From contig PXDB01000124.1 in assembly GCA_003565155.1 (NCBI GenBank), positions 1-64,000 on the forward strand: a stretch of 64,000 nt of DNA, read 5' to 3'. The notes under the pieces were generated by a model that worked only from the letters and a program-made list of their open reading frames with translations, made no database searches and was not told where the DNA came from. Made by a program: the position numbers and the translations under genes. Source of the DNA: Nitriliruptoraceae bacterium (GTDB taxonomy: Bacteria > Actinomycetota > Nitriliruptoria > Nitriliruptorales > Nitriliruptoraceae). Position 1 is the stretch's first letter. Every line of letters starts with the position of its first letter. Below, piece after piece: positions 33,610-42,639 of the stretch.

Positions 33610-35309
33610 CAGCGACACCACCAACGCCGCCTGCCGGTCCGACGCCCGCCGCCTCCCTCGCGGCCACCGTCGCGGCCCTCGAACGGTGCAGCTTCCGGCT
33701 GTCGGGTGCCGACGGGGACCACCTGCGTCGCGAGCGCGACCGCATCGTCCACCTGCTGCGCGGCGTCGAGTCCCGGGCCGCGGATGCGGACGCGCCGCTG
33801 CTGGTGGTGGTGGGCGGCGGTTCCGGGGCCGGCAAGTCCACCACGGTGAACACCCTCGCGCATGCGCGCGTCGCCGCGACAGGTGTGCTGCGGCCGACCA
33901 CCCGTCATCCGACCCTCGTGTGCCACCCCGATGACCGGGAACACTTCGCCACCGACCGAGTCCTGCCGGGTCTGGTACGTCTCGACGTGGACCGGGCCGA
34001 CCAGGCGGCCGGACGGCACCTGCTGCTGGCCACCTCGCCGCACGTGCCTCCCGGTGCCGCCCTCCTCGACATCCTCGACATCGACTCGGTCGAGCGAACC
34101 AACCGCTGGCTCGCCGACCGGGCGTTGGACGCGGCGGACGCGTGGCTCTGGCTGGCAACGGCACGCACCTACGCCGACGAGGTCGGCACCGCCTACCTCC
34201 GTCGGGCCGCCCAGCGGCAGGCGTTGGTCGTCGTCGTCCTCACCCAGCTGCCCGACGCGCACGCCGATGAGGTCCTCGCCGACGCCGAAGGGCTCCTGGC
34301 CGCCGAGGGGGTCACCGCCGACCGGCTGCTCGGTGTCCCCTACGTCGAGGTGGAGGACGGACGCCTGCCCACCGGGACCCTCCACGAGTTGGCCGGGTGG
34401 CTGGCACACCTGGCCCCACGTGAGCGGCGACGTGCCGTTCGCCGGGCCGCCCTCGACGGCGTGGTGCGGGCGGTGCCATGGGAACTGTCCGAGATCCGTC
34501 GTGCGCTGGCCGAGGAGCTCGCCCATGCACAGCGCTTGACCCGGCGGGTCGACGCCCGGTTCGGGGTGGTTGGTGGCGGGCTCCAAGCGGAGCTCGAGGC
34601 GGGGCTCGGGCTCCGTGCCGAGGTGCTGGAAGGCTGGCGGCAGCTGGTCGGCGGCGGTGAGACGCTGCTGAAGGTCCAGACGGCCGCGAGCCAGCTCCAG
34701 ACGGTGGTGCGGGAACGTCTCGGGCTGGACGCACCCGGCCGGGCCGAGGAGGTCCAGCTCGAGGTGGGCCAGGAGCTCGAGCGCATCGTCGACCGGCTGT
34801 TGGAGGGTGCCACGGTGGCGGTCCGCCGTGATCTGGAGGCCGACGTCGCCGGCCGGGCACTCCTCGAGCACCACCCCCGGCTCCGTGCCAGCGCTGCGGA
34901 CCGCACCGAGGCGGTGCGGGCGGTCATCAGCTCCTGGCAGGCCGCCACGGCGCAGCTGATCGAGGAGGTCGGCGGTGCCCGGAAGGTCCGCGCCCGTCGG
35001 GTCACGATCGCCCTCAACTCCGTGGCCACCTCGGCGATCCTGGTGCTCTTCGCCCTGTCGGGCGGGTTGACGGCCGGTGAGGTCGGGATCGCCGCGGGGG
35101 CCGCCGCCGCCAGCCAGTGGCTGCTGACCCGGCTGCTGGGGGAGCAGAACGTCCGCCGGCTGCTCGCAGAGATGCAGAGCGACCTGCTGGCCCGGGTGGA
35201 ACGGCTCGCCGCTGCGGAGCGACGGCCCTTCGACGACGCCATCGGTGCGGCGAGCCCCCCGGCCGAGGTGGTGGCGCAGCTCGAACGCGCGGCAGGTGGT
35301 GCCCCGTGA
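33606..35309 (+). CDS. Dynamin-like / P-loop GTPase with C-terminal membrane hairpin (first of pair)
   Basis: 567 residues from ATG 33606. P-loop GGGSGAGKST at residues 70-79, followed by a switch-like threonine region (RPTTRHP) and DILDIDSVE in the G3 position; G4 is not canonical (LTQLPD). Long coiled or helical middle section (about 270-440) and a hydrophobic hairpin at about 475-515 fit bacterial dynamin-like proteins, which remodel or brace membranes as heteromeric pairs. It is immediately followed, in 4-bp overlap, by a second GTPase, an arrangement often seen for such pairs in actinobacteria. Confidence 0.8.
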   Translation: MTATPPTPPAGPTPAASLAATVAALERCSFRLSGADGDHLRRERDRIVHLLRGVESRAADADAPLLVVVGGGSGAGKSTTVNTLAHARVAATGVLRPTTRHPTLVCHPDDREHFATDRVLPGLVRLDVDRADQAAGRHLLLATSPHVPPGAALLDILDIDSVERTNRWLADRALDAADAWLWLATARTYADEVGTAYLRRAAQRQALVVVVLTQLPDAHADEVLADAEGLLAAEGVTADRLLGVPYVEVEDGRLPTGTLHELAGWLAHLAPRERRRAVRRAALDGVVRAVPWELSEIRRALAEELAHAQRLTRRVDARFGVVGGGLQAELEAGLGLRAEVLEGWRQLVGGGETLLKVQTAASQLQTVVRERLGLDAPGRAEEVQLEVGQELERIVDRLLEGATVAVRRDLEADVAGRALLEHHPRLRASAADRTEAVRAVISSWQAATAQLIEEVGGARKVRARRVTIALNSVATSAILVLFALSGGLTAGEVGIAAGAAAASQWLLTRLLGEQNVRRLLAEMQSDLLARVERLAAAERRPFDDAIGAASPPAEVVAQLERAAGGAP

Positions 35310-36901
35310 GTGCGGCTGACGGCACCAACGCCCCACCCCCCGGCCTGGCCCAGCAGCTGATCGCCGACCTCGATGCGGCAGTGCAGCTGGCGCCGGGGCG
35401 CCTGACCGGTCCCGATCAGGCGGCACTGGTGGAGCTCCGCGCGCGCATCGCGGAACGGCTGGGGATGGGCGATGGCCTGACCGTCGTCGCCCTGGCGGGC
35501 GGCACCGGGGTGGGGAAGTCCGCCCTGCTCAACGCGCTCGTCGGTACCGAGGTGGCGGAGGAGGGCGTACGACGGCCGACCACGGACCACCCGGTCGCTG
35601 TGGCCTCGGTGATGGATACACCCACCGCCGCCCTCCTCGACTGGCTCGGCGTGGTCGATCGGCGGGTCGTGCCCGGCGGAACCGATGGGGGGCTGATCCT
35701 GGTCGACCTGCCCGATCACGACTCCGTGGCCGAGGGGCATCGCGCCACCAGCGAGCGGCTGGCCGCGCGGGTGGACGCCCTCGTGGTGGTCGTCGATCCC
35801 CTCAAGTACGCGCGCGCGGACCTGCACGAGGGCCCGCTCGCCGCCCTGCGGCACCACGCCGAGGTGGTGCTCGTCGCCCTGAACCGCGTCGATGAGCTGG
35901 ATGCCCGTGAGGTCGGGGCGGTGGTGGAGGATCTGGCGGACCGGTTGGCAGCGGACGGACTACAGGCTGTGGACACGTACCCGACCAGCGCGGTCACGGG
36001 CCAGGGCGTCGGCCTGCTGCGGGACCGGCTCCTGGCGCTGGCGGACTCCCGTCGGGCGGTGCTGCGGCGGCTGACCGCCGATGCAGCGCGGTCGGCGTCG
36101 GCCGCCCGCGAGAACCTCCCGGAGCTCCCCGAGGCGCCGGTTGCGGTGCCGGAGCTCATCGACGCGGTGATGGCGGCCAGTGATGGCCGCCGTGCCGTCG
36201 TCGCGCACACGGTCGCGTGGCGTGCGGCGGCACGTCGCGCAGCGCGCTCGCCACTGGCCAGCCTCGCCCGGTCCCCGCTGGTGGTCGCCCGCCACGCCGG
36301 CCGGGAGCTTGGCCTGGCGGGCCTCGCGCCTCGGCAGGAGCCTGAGACCGTCCCGGACCGGGGAGAGGATGCGCTCGCGCGCGTCCTCGCCCGCGAACTC
36401 GCGCTGGCGGACACCACCGGGCTCTCCCACGCGGCACTGGAGCGGACCATCCGCCGTGCAGCGTCCGAGGCAGCGCCCCACGCAGCGGAGGCCGTGCGCG
36501 AGACGGCGCGGCGCCCGCCCCGCAGGCGCTGGTGGTGGCCGGTGCTGTCCGCCGCCCGCGGGGTCGCGGAGACGCTCGCCCTGATCGGCCTGGTGTGGTC
36601 GGTGCTGCTCGGCGTGGCCGGGTGGCTCGGGCTGCCGGAGCCACCCACGCCGCAGGTCACCGAGCAGCTCACCTGGCCTGCCGCGCTGCTGCTCGGCGGG
36701 CTGGCGGTGCGGGTGCTGCTGGGTGCGTGCAGTCGGTGGGCGGTGCGCGTCGGCGCTCGTCGTGTCGCCCGTGCCGTCGAGGGCCAGCTGCGGCGAGCCC
36801 TGGCCGATGTGGTGGAGGAGCACCTCCTCTCGCCCTACCAGCGTGAGCTCGACGCCTACCGCCAGCTCCACAAGGTCCTGCGACGGCTCACCGGGGCGTG
36901 A
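35306..36901 (+). CDS. YfjP-like GTPase with C-terminal membrane hairpin (second of pair)
   Basis: 531 residues from GTG 35306. G1 GGTGVGKSALLNAL (about 65-78), a switch Thr in RRPTTDHP, G3 DLPDHDS (DxxG-like) and G4 NRVD near residue 193 mark a TRAFAC-class GTPase of the YfjP/Era-like type. The C-terminal half has two hydrophobic helices (about 415-440 and 460-480) and a final amphipathic segment. It is the partner of the dynamin-like protein upstream. It converges with metZ, 15 bp away, with no terminator visible. Confidence 0.82.
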   Translation: MSAADGTNAPPPGLAQQLIADLDAAVQLAPGRLTGPDQAALVELRARIAERLGMGDGLTVVALAGGTGVGKSALLNALVGTEVAEEGVRRPTTDHPVAVASVMDTPTAALLDWLGVVDRRVVPGGTDGGLILVDLPDHDSVAEGHRATSERLAARVDALVVVVDPLKYARADLHEGPLAALRHHAEVVLVALNRVDELDAREVGAVVEDLADRLAADGLQAVDTYPTSAVTGQGVGLLRDRLLALADSRRAVLRRLTADAARSASAARENLPELPEAPVAVPELIDAVMAASDGRRAVVAHTVAWRAAARRAARSPLASLARSPLVVARHAGRELGLAGLAPRQEPETVPDRGEDALARVLARELALADTTGLSHAALERTIRRAASEAAPHAAEAVRETARRPPRRRWWWPVLSAARGVAETLALIGLVWSVLLGVAGWLGLPEPPTPQVTEQLTWPAALLLGGLAVRVLLGACSRWAVRVGARRVARAVEGQLRRALADVVEEHLLSPYQRELDAYRQLHKVLRRLTGA

Positions 36902-36916
36902 GTCATCCCGCGCTGC

Positions 36917-38110
36917 TCAGCCCAGCGCCCGGTCGAGATCCTGGCGAAGATCCTCGAGGTCCTCGAGGCCGACCGAGAGGCGGATCACCCCGTCGGTGAC
37001 ACCCATGGCGGCCCGGACCTCCGGGCCGACGCGGTGGTGGGTGGTGGTCGCGGGGTGCGTCGCGAGGCTCTTGGCGTCGCCGAGGTTGTTGGAGATGTCG
37101 ATCACCCGCAGCGCGTCCAGCACGGCGAAGGCCCGCTCGGTGCCACCCTCGAGCCACAGGGTCACGATGGACCCTCCACCGCTCATCTGGCGGCGCGCGA
37201 GGTCGTGCTGTGGGTGCGAGGTCAACCAGGGGTACCGGACGCCGACGACCCGGGGGTCCGCCTCCAGCCACCGCGCCAACGCGGAGGCCGTGGCCGTCTG
37301 CCGCTGCACGCGCAGTGTCAGGGTCTCCAGGGACTTGAGGACCACCCAGGCGTTGAAGGGGCTCATGGTCGGGCCCGTGTGCTGCATGAGCGGCTTGAGG
37401 TCGTCCTCCATGAAGCCGTTCGTGCCGAGGATCGCGCCACCCAGGGTCCGCCCGTGGCCGTCCAGATGCTTGGTGGTCGAGTAGACCACCACGTCCGCCC
37501 CGAACCGCAGCGGATGCTGCAGCACCGGGGTGGCGAAGATGTTGTCCACGATGACCCGGGCGCCCGCGGCCTTCGCTAGCCCGGCCACCGCCCCGAGGTC
37601 CACGAGTTCCTGCATCGGGTTCGAGGGTGTCTCCAGGAACACCGCCGCCGCGCGGGTGCTGAGCGCCCGCTCCCACGCGGCGAGATCGGTGCCGTCCACG
37701 AAGTCCGTGGTGATGCCGAACCGGGGAAGGATGCTGTCGAGCACCTCGAAGCAGGAACCGAACAGGGCCCGCGCGGCCACCACGCGGTCACCGGCCCGCA
37801 GGCTGGCGGCCAGGGCGTTGAACACCGCCGACATCCCGCTGGCAGTCGCCCACGCCGCCTCCGCGCCCTCGAGGAGCGCGAGCCGCTCCTCCAGCATGGC
37901 CACGGTGGGGTTGCGCAGACGTGAGTAGCGGTAGTGATCGTTCTCGCCGGCGAAGGCAGCCGCCGCCTCCGCGGCGGAGCCGTACACGAAGCCCGAGGTC
38001 AGGAACAGCGCCTCGGAGGTCTCGTCGAAGCCGCTCCGTGACGTGCCGCCACGCACAGCCAGCGTGTCCGGCCGCCAGGCCGGATCCCGCGGTGTGGCGT
38101 CGTCAGCCAC
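36917..38110 (-). CDS. metZ: O-succinylhomoserine sulfhydrylase
   Basis: 397 residues from GTG 38110, preceded by GGAGGTGGAG. Cys/Met-metabolism PLP enzyme: RYSRLRNPTV, ATASGMSAVF for cofactor phosphate binding, the Schiff-base Lys in YSTTKHLDGHG, and the RLSVGLEDLEDL C-terminus. The GHGRTLGGAI stretch after the lysine and overall similarity to Mycobacterium/Pseudomonas MetZ favour O-succinylhomoserine sulfhydrylase, making homocysteine from sulfide, over cystathionine gamma-synthase. No SAM riboswitch is evident in the 165 bp upstream. Confidence 0.9.
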   Translation of the reverse strand: MADDATPRDPAWRPDTLAVRGGTSRSGFDETSEALFLTSGFVYGSAAEAAAAFAGENDHYRYSRLRNPTVAMLEERLALLEGAEAAWATASGMSAVFNALAASLRAGDRVVAARALFGSCFEVLDSILPRFGITTDFVDGTDLAAWERALSTRAAAVFLETPSNPMQELVDLGAVAGLAKAAGARVIVDNIFATPVLQHPLRFGADVVVYSTTKHLDGHGRTLGGAILGTNGFMEDDLKPLMQHTGPTMSPFNAWVVLKSLETLTLRVQRQTATASALARWLEADPRVVGVRYPWLTSHPQHDLARRQMSGGGSIVTLWLEGGTERAFAVLDALRVIDISNNLGDAKSLATHPATTTHHRVGPEVRAAMGVTDGVIRLSVGLEDLEDLRQDLDRALG

Positions 38111-38275
38111 AGCTCCACCTCCCGGATGCGGGTGCACACCACGACACGGCTGCCGTCAGCTGCCCAGCGCGCGTGGCGCCGTACCGCCGGCTGCAGCCGT
38201 CATCCGCGACGTGCCCCGGGGTGCGAGGTGGCCGCTCCCGCCTCCGGACGCCGCCGCGCACCGTACGCGGCGCCA

Positions 38276-39622
38276 TCAGGGCCGCGCGTAGCCCACCGGC
38301 ACCCGGTTCGACAGGCGGGCTGTGCGGACCGGGATGCCGCTACGGGACGCCTCGACGATGGTGTCACCGCCGACGTACATCGCCACGTGGCTGATCGGGG
38401 AGTTGTAGAACACGAGGTCCCCTGGCTGCAGTTGCGACCGGGTCACGTTGCGCAGTCCCGAGTACTGCGCACGGGAGGTGCGGGGGATGTTGACCCCCGC
38501 GGCGCGCCAGGCGAAGGAGGTCAGCCCCGAGCAGTCGAAGGCGTTGGGTCCGTTCGCGCCCCAGCGGTAGGGCTTGCCGACCTGCGACAGGGCCGTGGCC
38601 ACGGCGACATCCGCCGAACGGCGCGTGGACGGTGCCGGCGCCGAGGCGCTGCTGCTGCTGCTGCCGCCGCTGCTGCTGCTGCTACTGCTGCTGCCGCCGC
38701 TGCTGCTGGAGGACGTGGTGTTCGACGAGCTACCCGAGGTGCTGGCGGCCTCCTGCTCGCGGCGCTCTGCAGCGGCCTGCGCCTGCCGACGCTCCTCCGC
38801 CTCGCGTTCCCGCGCGAGGCGCGCGCGTTCGTCCTCGACGCGCTGCTGTTCCGCGTCGACACGGTTCCGGAGGTCACGCAGCTCGGCCTCATCGTCAGCC
38901 AGCTGGGACTGCTCGGCCTGCATCGTCGTGCGCAGGTCCGCCAGGGTCGCCTCGAGGCTGGCGAGTTCGTCGGCGTGCTGCTCATGCAGCGCCTCGACCC
39001 GGAGCAGTTCCTCCTCGACCTCGGCCTTCAGCAGGGCGGCCTCCGCCTCCTGTTCCGCCAGCCGTTCCTCGAGGGCGAGCGCCCGGTCCGTGGCGGCATC
39101 CAGGCGCTCGATCCCGGCCTGGTCGGCGGTGATGATCTGTCGCAGTGAGGTGGAGCGGAACCCGATGTCGTTGGGGCCATCGGCGCCCATGAAGACCGCG
39201 AACTCGATGCTGGGACCGAGCTTGTGCAGCCGCCTGGCGTGGTCGACCACCGTCGCGCTGAGCACGGCGATCTCCGCGGACAGTTCGTCGAGCTCCGCGG
39301 TGGTCACGGCCAGCTCGGCCTGGACGTCCTCGAGGGCGACGACGGCCTCGTTGTACACCTCCACGGCTTCGCTGAGCTCGGCCTCGATCTCCTGCAGTCG
39401 GGACTCGGCAGCGGCCTGTTCGTCGCTCAGGCTGCTCTCCCGGGCGTCCAGTTCACGGACCTCGGCGCGTTGCTCTGAGACCTGTGACTCGAGCTCGCGC
39501 AGCTCACGTTGGAGGCGCTCGAGCGTCGAGGTGTCCGGTTCGGCATGGGCGAGCGGAGCGATCAGCATGCTGGCCGTGATGGCGATGACCAGCAGGATCG
39601 GCAGCGTGCGGGTGCGCTTCAC
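38276..39622 (-). CDS. Secreted coiled-coil NlpC/P60 peptidoglycan endopeptidase
   Basis: 448 residues from GTG 39622. Signal peptide (about 1-27, ending AHA), a long coiled coil (about 30-310, rich in Glu/Leu heptads, FtsX-partner/RipC-like), a Ser/Gly low-complexity linker (about 320-345), then an NlpC/P60 domain with catalytic Cys in FDCSGL and His in ISHVAMYVG. This is the architecture of RipC/PcsB-like hydrolases that cut peptidoglycan during division under FtsEX control (family knowledge). The linker is encoded by near-perfect trinucleotide repeats. Confidence 0.92.
   Translation of the reverse strand: MKRTRTLPILLVIAITASMLIAPLAHAEPDTSTLERLQRELRELESQVSEQRAEVRELDARESSLSDEQAAAESRLQEIEAELSEAVEVYNEAVVALEDVQAELAVTTAELDELSAEIAVLSATVVDHARRLHKLGPSIEFAVFMGADGPNDIGFRSTSLRQIITADQAGIERLDAATDRALALEERLAEQEAEAALLKAEVEEELLRVEALHEQHADELASLEATLADLRTTMQAEQSQLADDEAELRDLRNRVDAEQQRVEDERARLAREREAEERRQAQAAAERREQEAASTSGSSSNTTSSSSSGGSSSSSSSSGGSSSSSASAPAPSTRRSADVAVATALSQVGKPYRWGANGPNAFDCSGLTSFAWRAAGVNIPRTSRAQYSGLRNVTRSQLQPGDLVFYNSPISHVAMYVGGDTIVEASRSGIPVRTARLSNRVPVGYARP
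38648..38708 (-). repeat. Trinucleotide (AGC on the coding strand) microsatellite
   Basis: Runs of GCT/CTG on the plus strand, interrupted by CCGCCG, encode poly-Ser with Gly-Gly breaks in the NlpC/P60 protein linker. Slippage would alter linker length without frameshift. Confidence 0.9.
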
Positions 39623-39827
39623 GTCAACTCGTCGTGGGGTCGGAGGGTGGGCACGGCGACCGCCCAGGGGCGCCCGCACGCTAGCGCCACTGCCGGCCAA
39701 CCGCGGAGAAGGTGCTGCTGTGCGTGCGAAGGGGGCACGCGCTGGCGCGCCGACGCGCGGAGCCGGGTCGGATGGCCACCGTCCGACGTGCGCGGCTCGA
39801 CGGCGCCGGCGACGTACAGTGTCGCGC

Positions 39828-40571
39828 ATGGGTCCAGTCGCGCGTTTCCGGGAACGTCTGGTCCTCGGTCATGTCCGCAAGGGGCTCGAGGACGGGGAGC
39901 GGGTCCGGGCGTGGACGCACGCGCGCGTGCCGGGGGTGCGGGCACCCGCCCTGCTGATGGTCACCGACCAACGTTGCCTGGTCCATGTGGCGTCGACCAC
40001 CGTCGCTGATCTCGAGACACCGATGGGGTCGCTGCTGCGGTTCGAGTTGGACCGTGACACCCCCGAGAAGGTCCGGGTGCGGCTCGCTGGTGACGGCGAC
40101 GACGTCGTCGCGGAGCTGTCGCTGACCAGCCGGGCACGGTCCCGCGCCGCGGGACGCGTGCTGTCCGAGCTGACCCGACAGAACGTGGGTGCGCCGGAGA
40201 CCTTCGACCCCAGCAAGACCTCCCCGCTACCGCCGGTTCCGCGCGGGATGAAGGACCACGCGCGCCGGGTGTGGGTCACCGTGGTAGGGGTCCTGGTGCT
40301 GGTGGTCAGCCTGGCCTTCGCCTCGCCCTTCCTACCCGGACCGGGTGCGCTGACCGCGGTCGCGGGGTTCGCGATCCTGGCCAAGGAGTACGAGTGGGCG
40401 CGGGACGTGCACGTGTGGGCGACACGGCAGGCGGAGCGGTTCATGCGCTGGATGCAGGACCGCGTGCGACGTCGACGCGAGCGCCCTCCGGCGGCGCAAC
40501 CGCATCGGCGGGCAGAGGCCCCGCAGGCGTACGACGACGGCTATGGCGAGGGTTACCGACGCACGGGGTGA
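39828..40571 (+). CDS. PGPGW-motif transmembrane protein
   Basis: 247 residues from ATG 39828. A soluble N-terminal domain of about 135 residues (beta-rich, DQRCLVHVASTTVADL, possibly PH-like) precedes two adjacent helices (about 148-180) containing SPFLPGPGALTAVAGFAILAKEYEWAR, the signature of the PGPGW family (TMEM, PF09656). A basic C-terminal tail follows. The family's function is unknown. Its stop overlaps the convergent GGDEF-EAL gene by 19 bp. Confidence 0.82.
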   Translation: MGPVARFRERLVLGHVRKGLEDGERVRAWTHARVPGVRAPALLMVTDQRCLVHVASTTVADLETPMGSLLRFELDRDTPEKVRVRLAGDGDDVVAELSLTSRARSRAAGRVLSELTRQNVGAPETFDPSKTSPLPPVPRGMKDHARRVWVTVVGVLVLVVSLAFASPFLPGPGALTAVAGFAILAKEYEWARDVHVWATRQAERFMRWMQDRVRRRRERPPAAQPHRRAEAPQAYDDGYGEGYRRTG

Positions 40572-41899
40572 GCGGCGGTCCCGGCGCCGGTGCGGCAACC
40601 GGGCTCGGTGTCGGCGTCGTTGGTCGAGCGGAGGTGAGGCCGTACGTGTGGAGTTGGGCTCGGCCTGCCGATGTGGTGGCCCTGCACCGCGGCGATGGCT
40701 CGGGACCCGCAGGCGGTACGGAAGCCCTTGAGCGTGCGCAGCTGCTGCGCGGTCTCGACTCCCGAGGCCACCACCGTGGCGTCGACCCGGCTGGCGAAGG
40801 CCGCGACGGCGTCGATGGTCGCGTCGGCGTGCGCGTCACGCCCGGCTGCGGCGATCACCCCGGGTGCCAGCTTCAGGATGTCGAAGGTCCCCACCTGCAG
40901 GGTCGCCAACCCGCCGGTCGACCCCCCGATATCGTCGAGGGCCAACCCGAACCCGCGCGTGCGGAGCGAGCGCAGCTCGTCCGCCAGGCTGTCCAGGTCG
41001 ACAGCCGGGTGCTCTCGGAGCTCGAACACCACACGTGCGGGCCGCAGGCCGGCCTCACGGACCTGGTCGTGTAGCAGCCGGGCGGACAGCGAGCGGTGAC
41101 CGAGTGCCAGCGGTGACAGGTTGACGTGGAGCCGGGCGGCGGGCGGCATGTGGAAGCCGGGCCCATCCTCGAAGATCGCGCCGCGGCACAACGCGTCGAG
41201 GGCGGGCGCAAGATCGAGGCGCTCGGCCAGAGAGAAGGCGTCCAGAGGACCGCTGAGGTCGTGGGTGAGCTGCGGACGGGCGAAGGCCTCGAAGCCGATC
41301 AGCCGCTGGTCGTGAGCGTTGACGATGGGCTGGTAGTGGATGCGCACCTCACCGCCCCGCAGGAGCTCGATCAACGCCTGCGCCCGCGGCGGGGTGACGG
41401 ATGGCTCCGCCTCGCCGCTCGCGGGCGCGTGGACGATCGTGCCGGCACCCCGTCGGCGCGCCTCGGTCAGGGCGTGCTCCGCACGGCCACGGAGGCTGCC
41501 CGCGTCGTCATCGGTGCGGGCGGTGGCGATGCCGATGGAGGCGGTGGCCTCCCGGGGTAGGTGCGTGTGCTCGTCACACCGCTGCTCGGCGACGTATGCG
41601 GGCGCGGCGAACACCAGCGCGAACCCTCCGTCCCGCAGGCGGAACACCTCCGCGCCGTCCACGGCACGCAGCACTGCGGCGACGTCCGCCAGCAGCCGGT
41701 TCGTGGCGGCTTCGCCGTTGGCGAGATGGAAGGCCCGAAGACCCGTGATCGCCAGAAGGGCCAGGCTCACGTCCTCGGTGCCGCCGATCACCTGATCGAG
41801 GTGGGCGTCCAGCTCCAGTTGGCCTGGCAACCGCTCCGCCTCCGCCGCGACCGGAAGGGTCCTGGGCGGGGGGCGGCGGAGCGGACGGGTACGCAGCAT
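40553..41899 (-). CDS. GGDEF-EAL domain protein with degenerate GGDEF
   Basis: 448 residues from ATG 41899 (GGAG upstream). The N-terminal GGDEF domain (about 35-165) has RDGGF in place of GGDEF and should be inactive. The EAL domain (about 180-415) reads EAFAR for EALVR, but other phosphodiesterase residues persist: Asn in VNLS, Glu in FELREH, the Asp pair in LDDIGG, Lys in ILKLAP, Glu in ASGVET and Gln in VQGHHI. It is thus a candidate c-di-GMP phosphodiesterase or effector. No transmembrane segment. Possible operon with maf and dus upstream, though 113 bp separate it from maf. Confidence 0.85.
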   Translation of the reverse strand: MLRTRPLRRPPPRTLPVAAEAERLPGQLELDAHLDQVIGGTEDVSLALLAITGLRAFHLANGEAATNRLLADVAAVLRAVDGAEVFRLRDGGFALVFAAPAYVAEQRCDEHTHLPREATASIGIATARTDDDAGSLRGRAEHALTEARRRGAGTIVHAPASGEAEPSVTPPRAQALIELLRGGEVRIHYQPIVNAHDQRLIGFEAFARPQLTHDLSGPLDAFSLAERLDLAPALDALCRGAIFEDGPGFHMPPAARLHVNLSPLALGHRSLSARLLHDQVREAGLRPARVVFELREHPAVDLDSLADELRSLRTRGFGLALDDIGGSTGGLATLQVGTFDILKLAPGVIAAAGRDAHADATIDAVAAFASRVDATVVASGVETAQQLRTLKGFRTACGSRAIAAVQGHHIGRPSPTPHVRPHLRSTNDADTEPGCRTGAGTAAHPVRR

Positions 41900-42012
41900 C
41901 GCAGCTCCGGGGGAGTGCGGCTGGGCGGCCTGCCACAGCGGTGGTGCGCACGATGGCGCCGAGGCTCCTTGTATCGGTCGCCGCCCCGCAGCCCTTGAGC
42001 CCGGCTGCCTCC

Positions 42013-42639
42013 CTACCGTCCAGTGGGATGGAGCACGTCCCACCCGACCCGGCGCAGCAGTTCGACGGTCGTGGCCAGGGGCAGCCCGATCACGGTGGTG
42101 TCCGCACCATCGATCCCGGCGACCAGCGCCGCTCCGGCCGCCTGGAGGGCGTAGGCGCCCGCCTTGTCCCGGGGCTCTCCGGTGCCGACGTACCACGCCA
42201 CCTCGGTGTCGCTGAGGGTGCGGAACCGGACGGCCGTGGTGGCCAGTTCGCTGACCTCGACGCCGCGGCTGCGGACCGTCACGGCGGTGTGGACGTGATG
42301 GGTGCGGCCGGACAGGCGCTGCAGCACGGCGGTGGCCTCGGCGTCATCGCGCGGCTTGCCGAGCGCCACCCCTGCCAGTGCCACCGTGGTGTCGGCGGCC
42401 AACACCACCTCGGCGGCCTCCGCGCGGTCGGCGGCGCGTGCCTTGGCGCCGGCCAGTCGCCGCACGAGTTCCTCGGGTGACTCATCGGTGAGCGGGGTCT
42501 CGTCCACCTCGGTAGGACGGATGTCGGCCGCCAGCCCCAATCGCGCCAGCAACGCCGCCCGACGTGGACTGGCCGAGGCCAGCACCAGCCGGAGGCCGCC
42601 GGCCGGGGGACGGTGCGTGGTGGCCTGGGACTCAGCCAC
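42013..42639 (-). CDS. maf: Maf-family nucleotide pyrophosphatase
   Basis: 208 residues from GTG 42639. LVLASASPRRAALL at the N-terminus, DETPL, VVLAADTTVALAG, GKPRDDAEA and the C-terminal IDGADTTVIGLPLA are the Maf/HAM1-like signatures. These house-cleaning enzymes hydrolyse non-canonical NTPs such as dTTP/UTP and modified nucleotides. It overlaps the dus stop by 8 bp and is likely translated with it; a longer start at 42762 is unlikely because it would run into conserved dus sequence. Confidence 0.92.
   Translation of the reverse strand: MAESQATTHRPPAGGLRLVLASASPRRAALLARLGLAADIRPTEVDETPLTDESPEELVRRLAGAKARAADRAEAAEVVLAADTTVALAGVALGKPRDDAEATAVLQRLSGRTHHVHTAVTVRSRGVEVSELATTAVRFRTLSDTEVAWYVGTGEPRDKAGAYALQAAGAALVAGIDGADTTVIGLPLATTVELLRRVGWDVLHPTGR

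Noticed and set aside
33372-35426. Long antisense frame across the first GTPase; similar ones lie over GH32, cobS-cobT and the antiporter genes
   Set aside because: No motif or domain is visible, and codon-position bias belongs to the opposite strand.
38111-38275. SAM riboswitch before metZ
   Set aside because: The 165-bp gap shows no SAM-type core motif or paired architecture.
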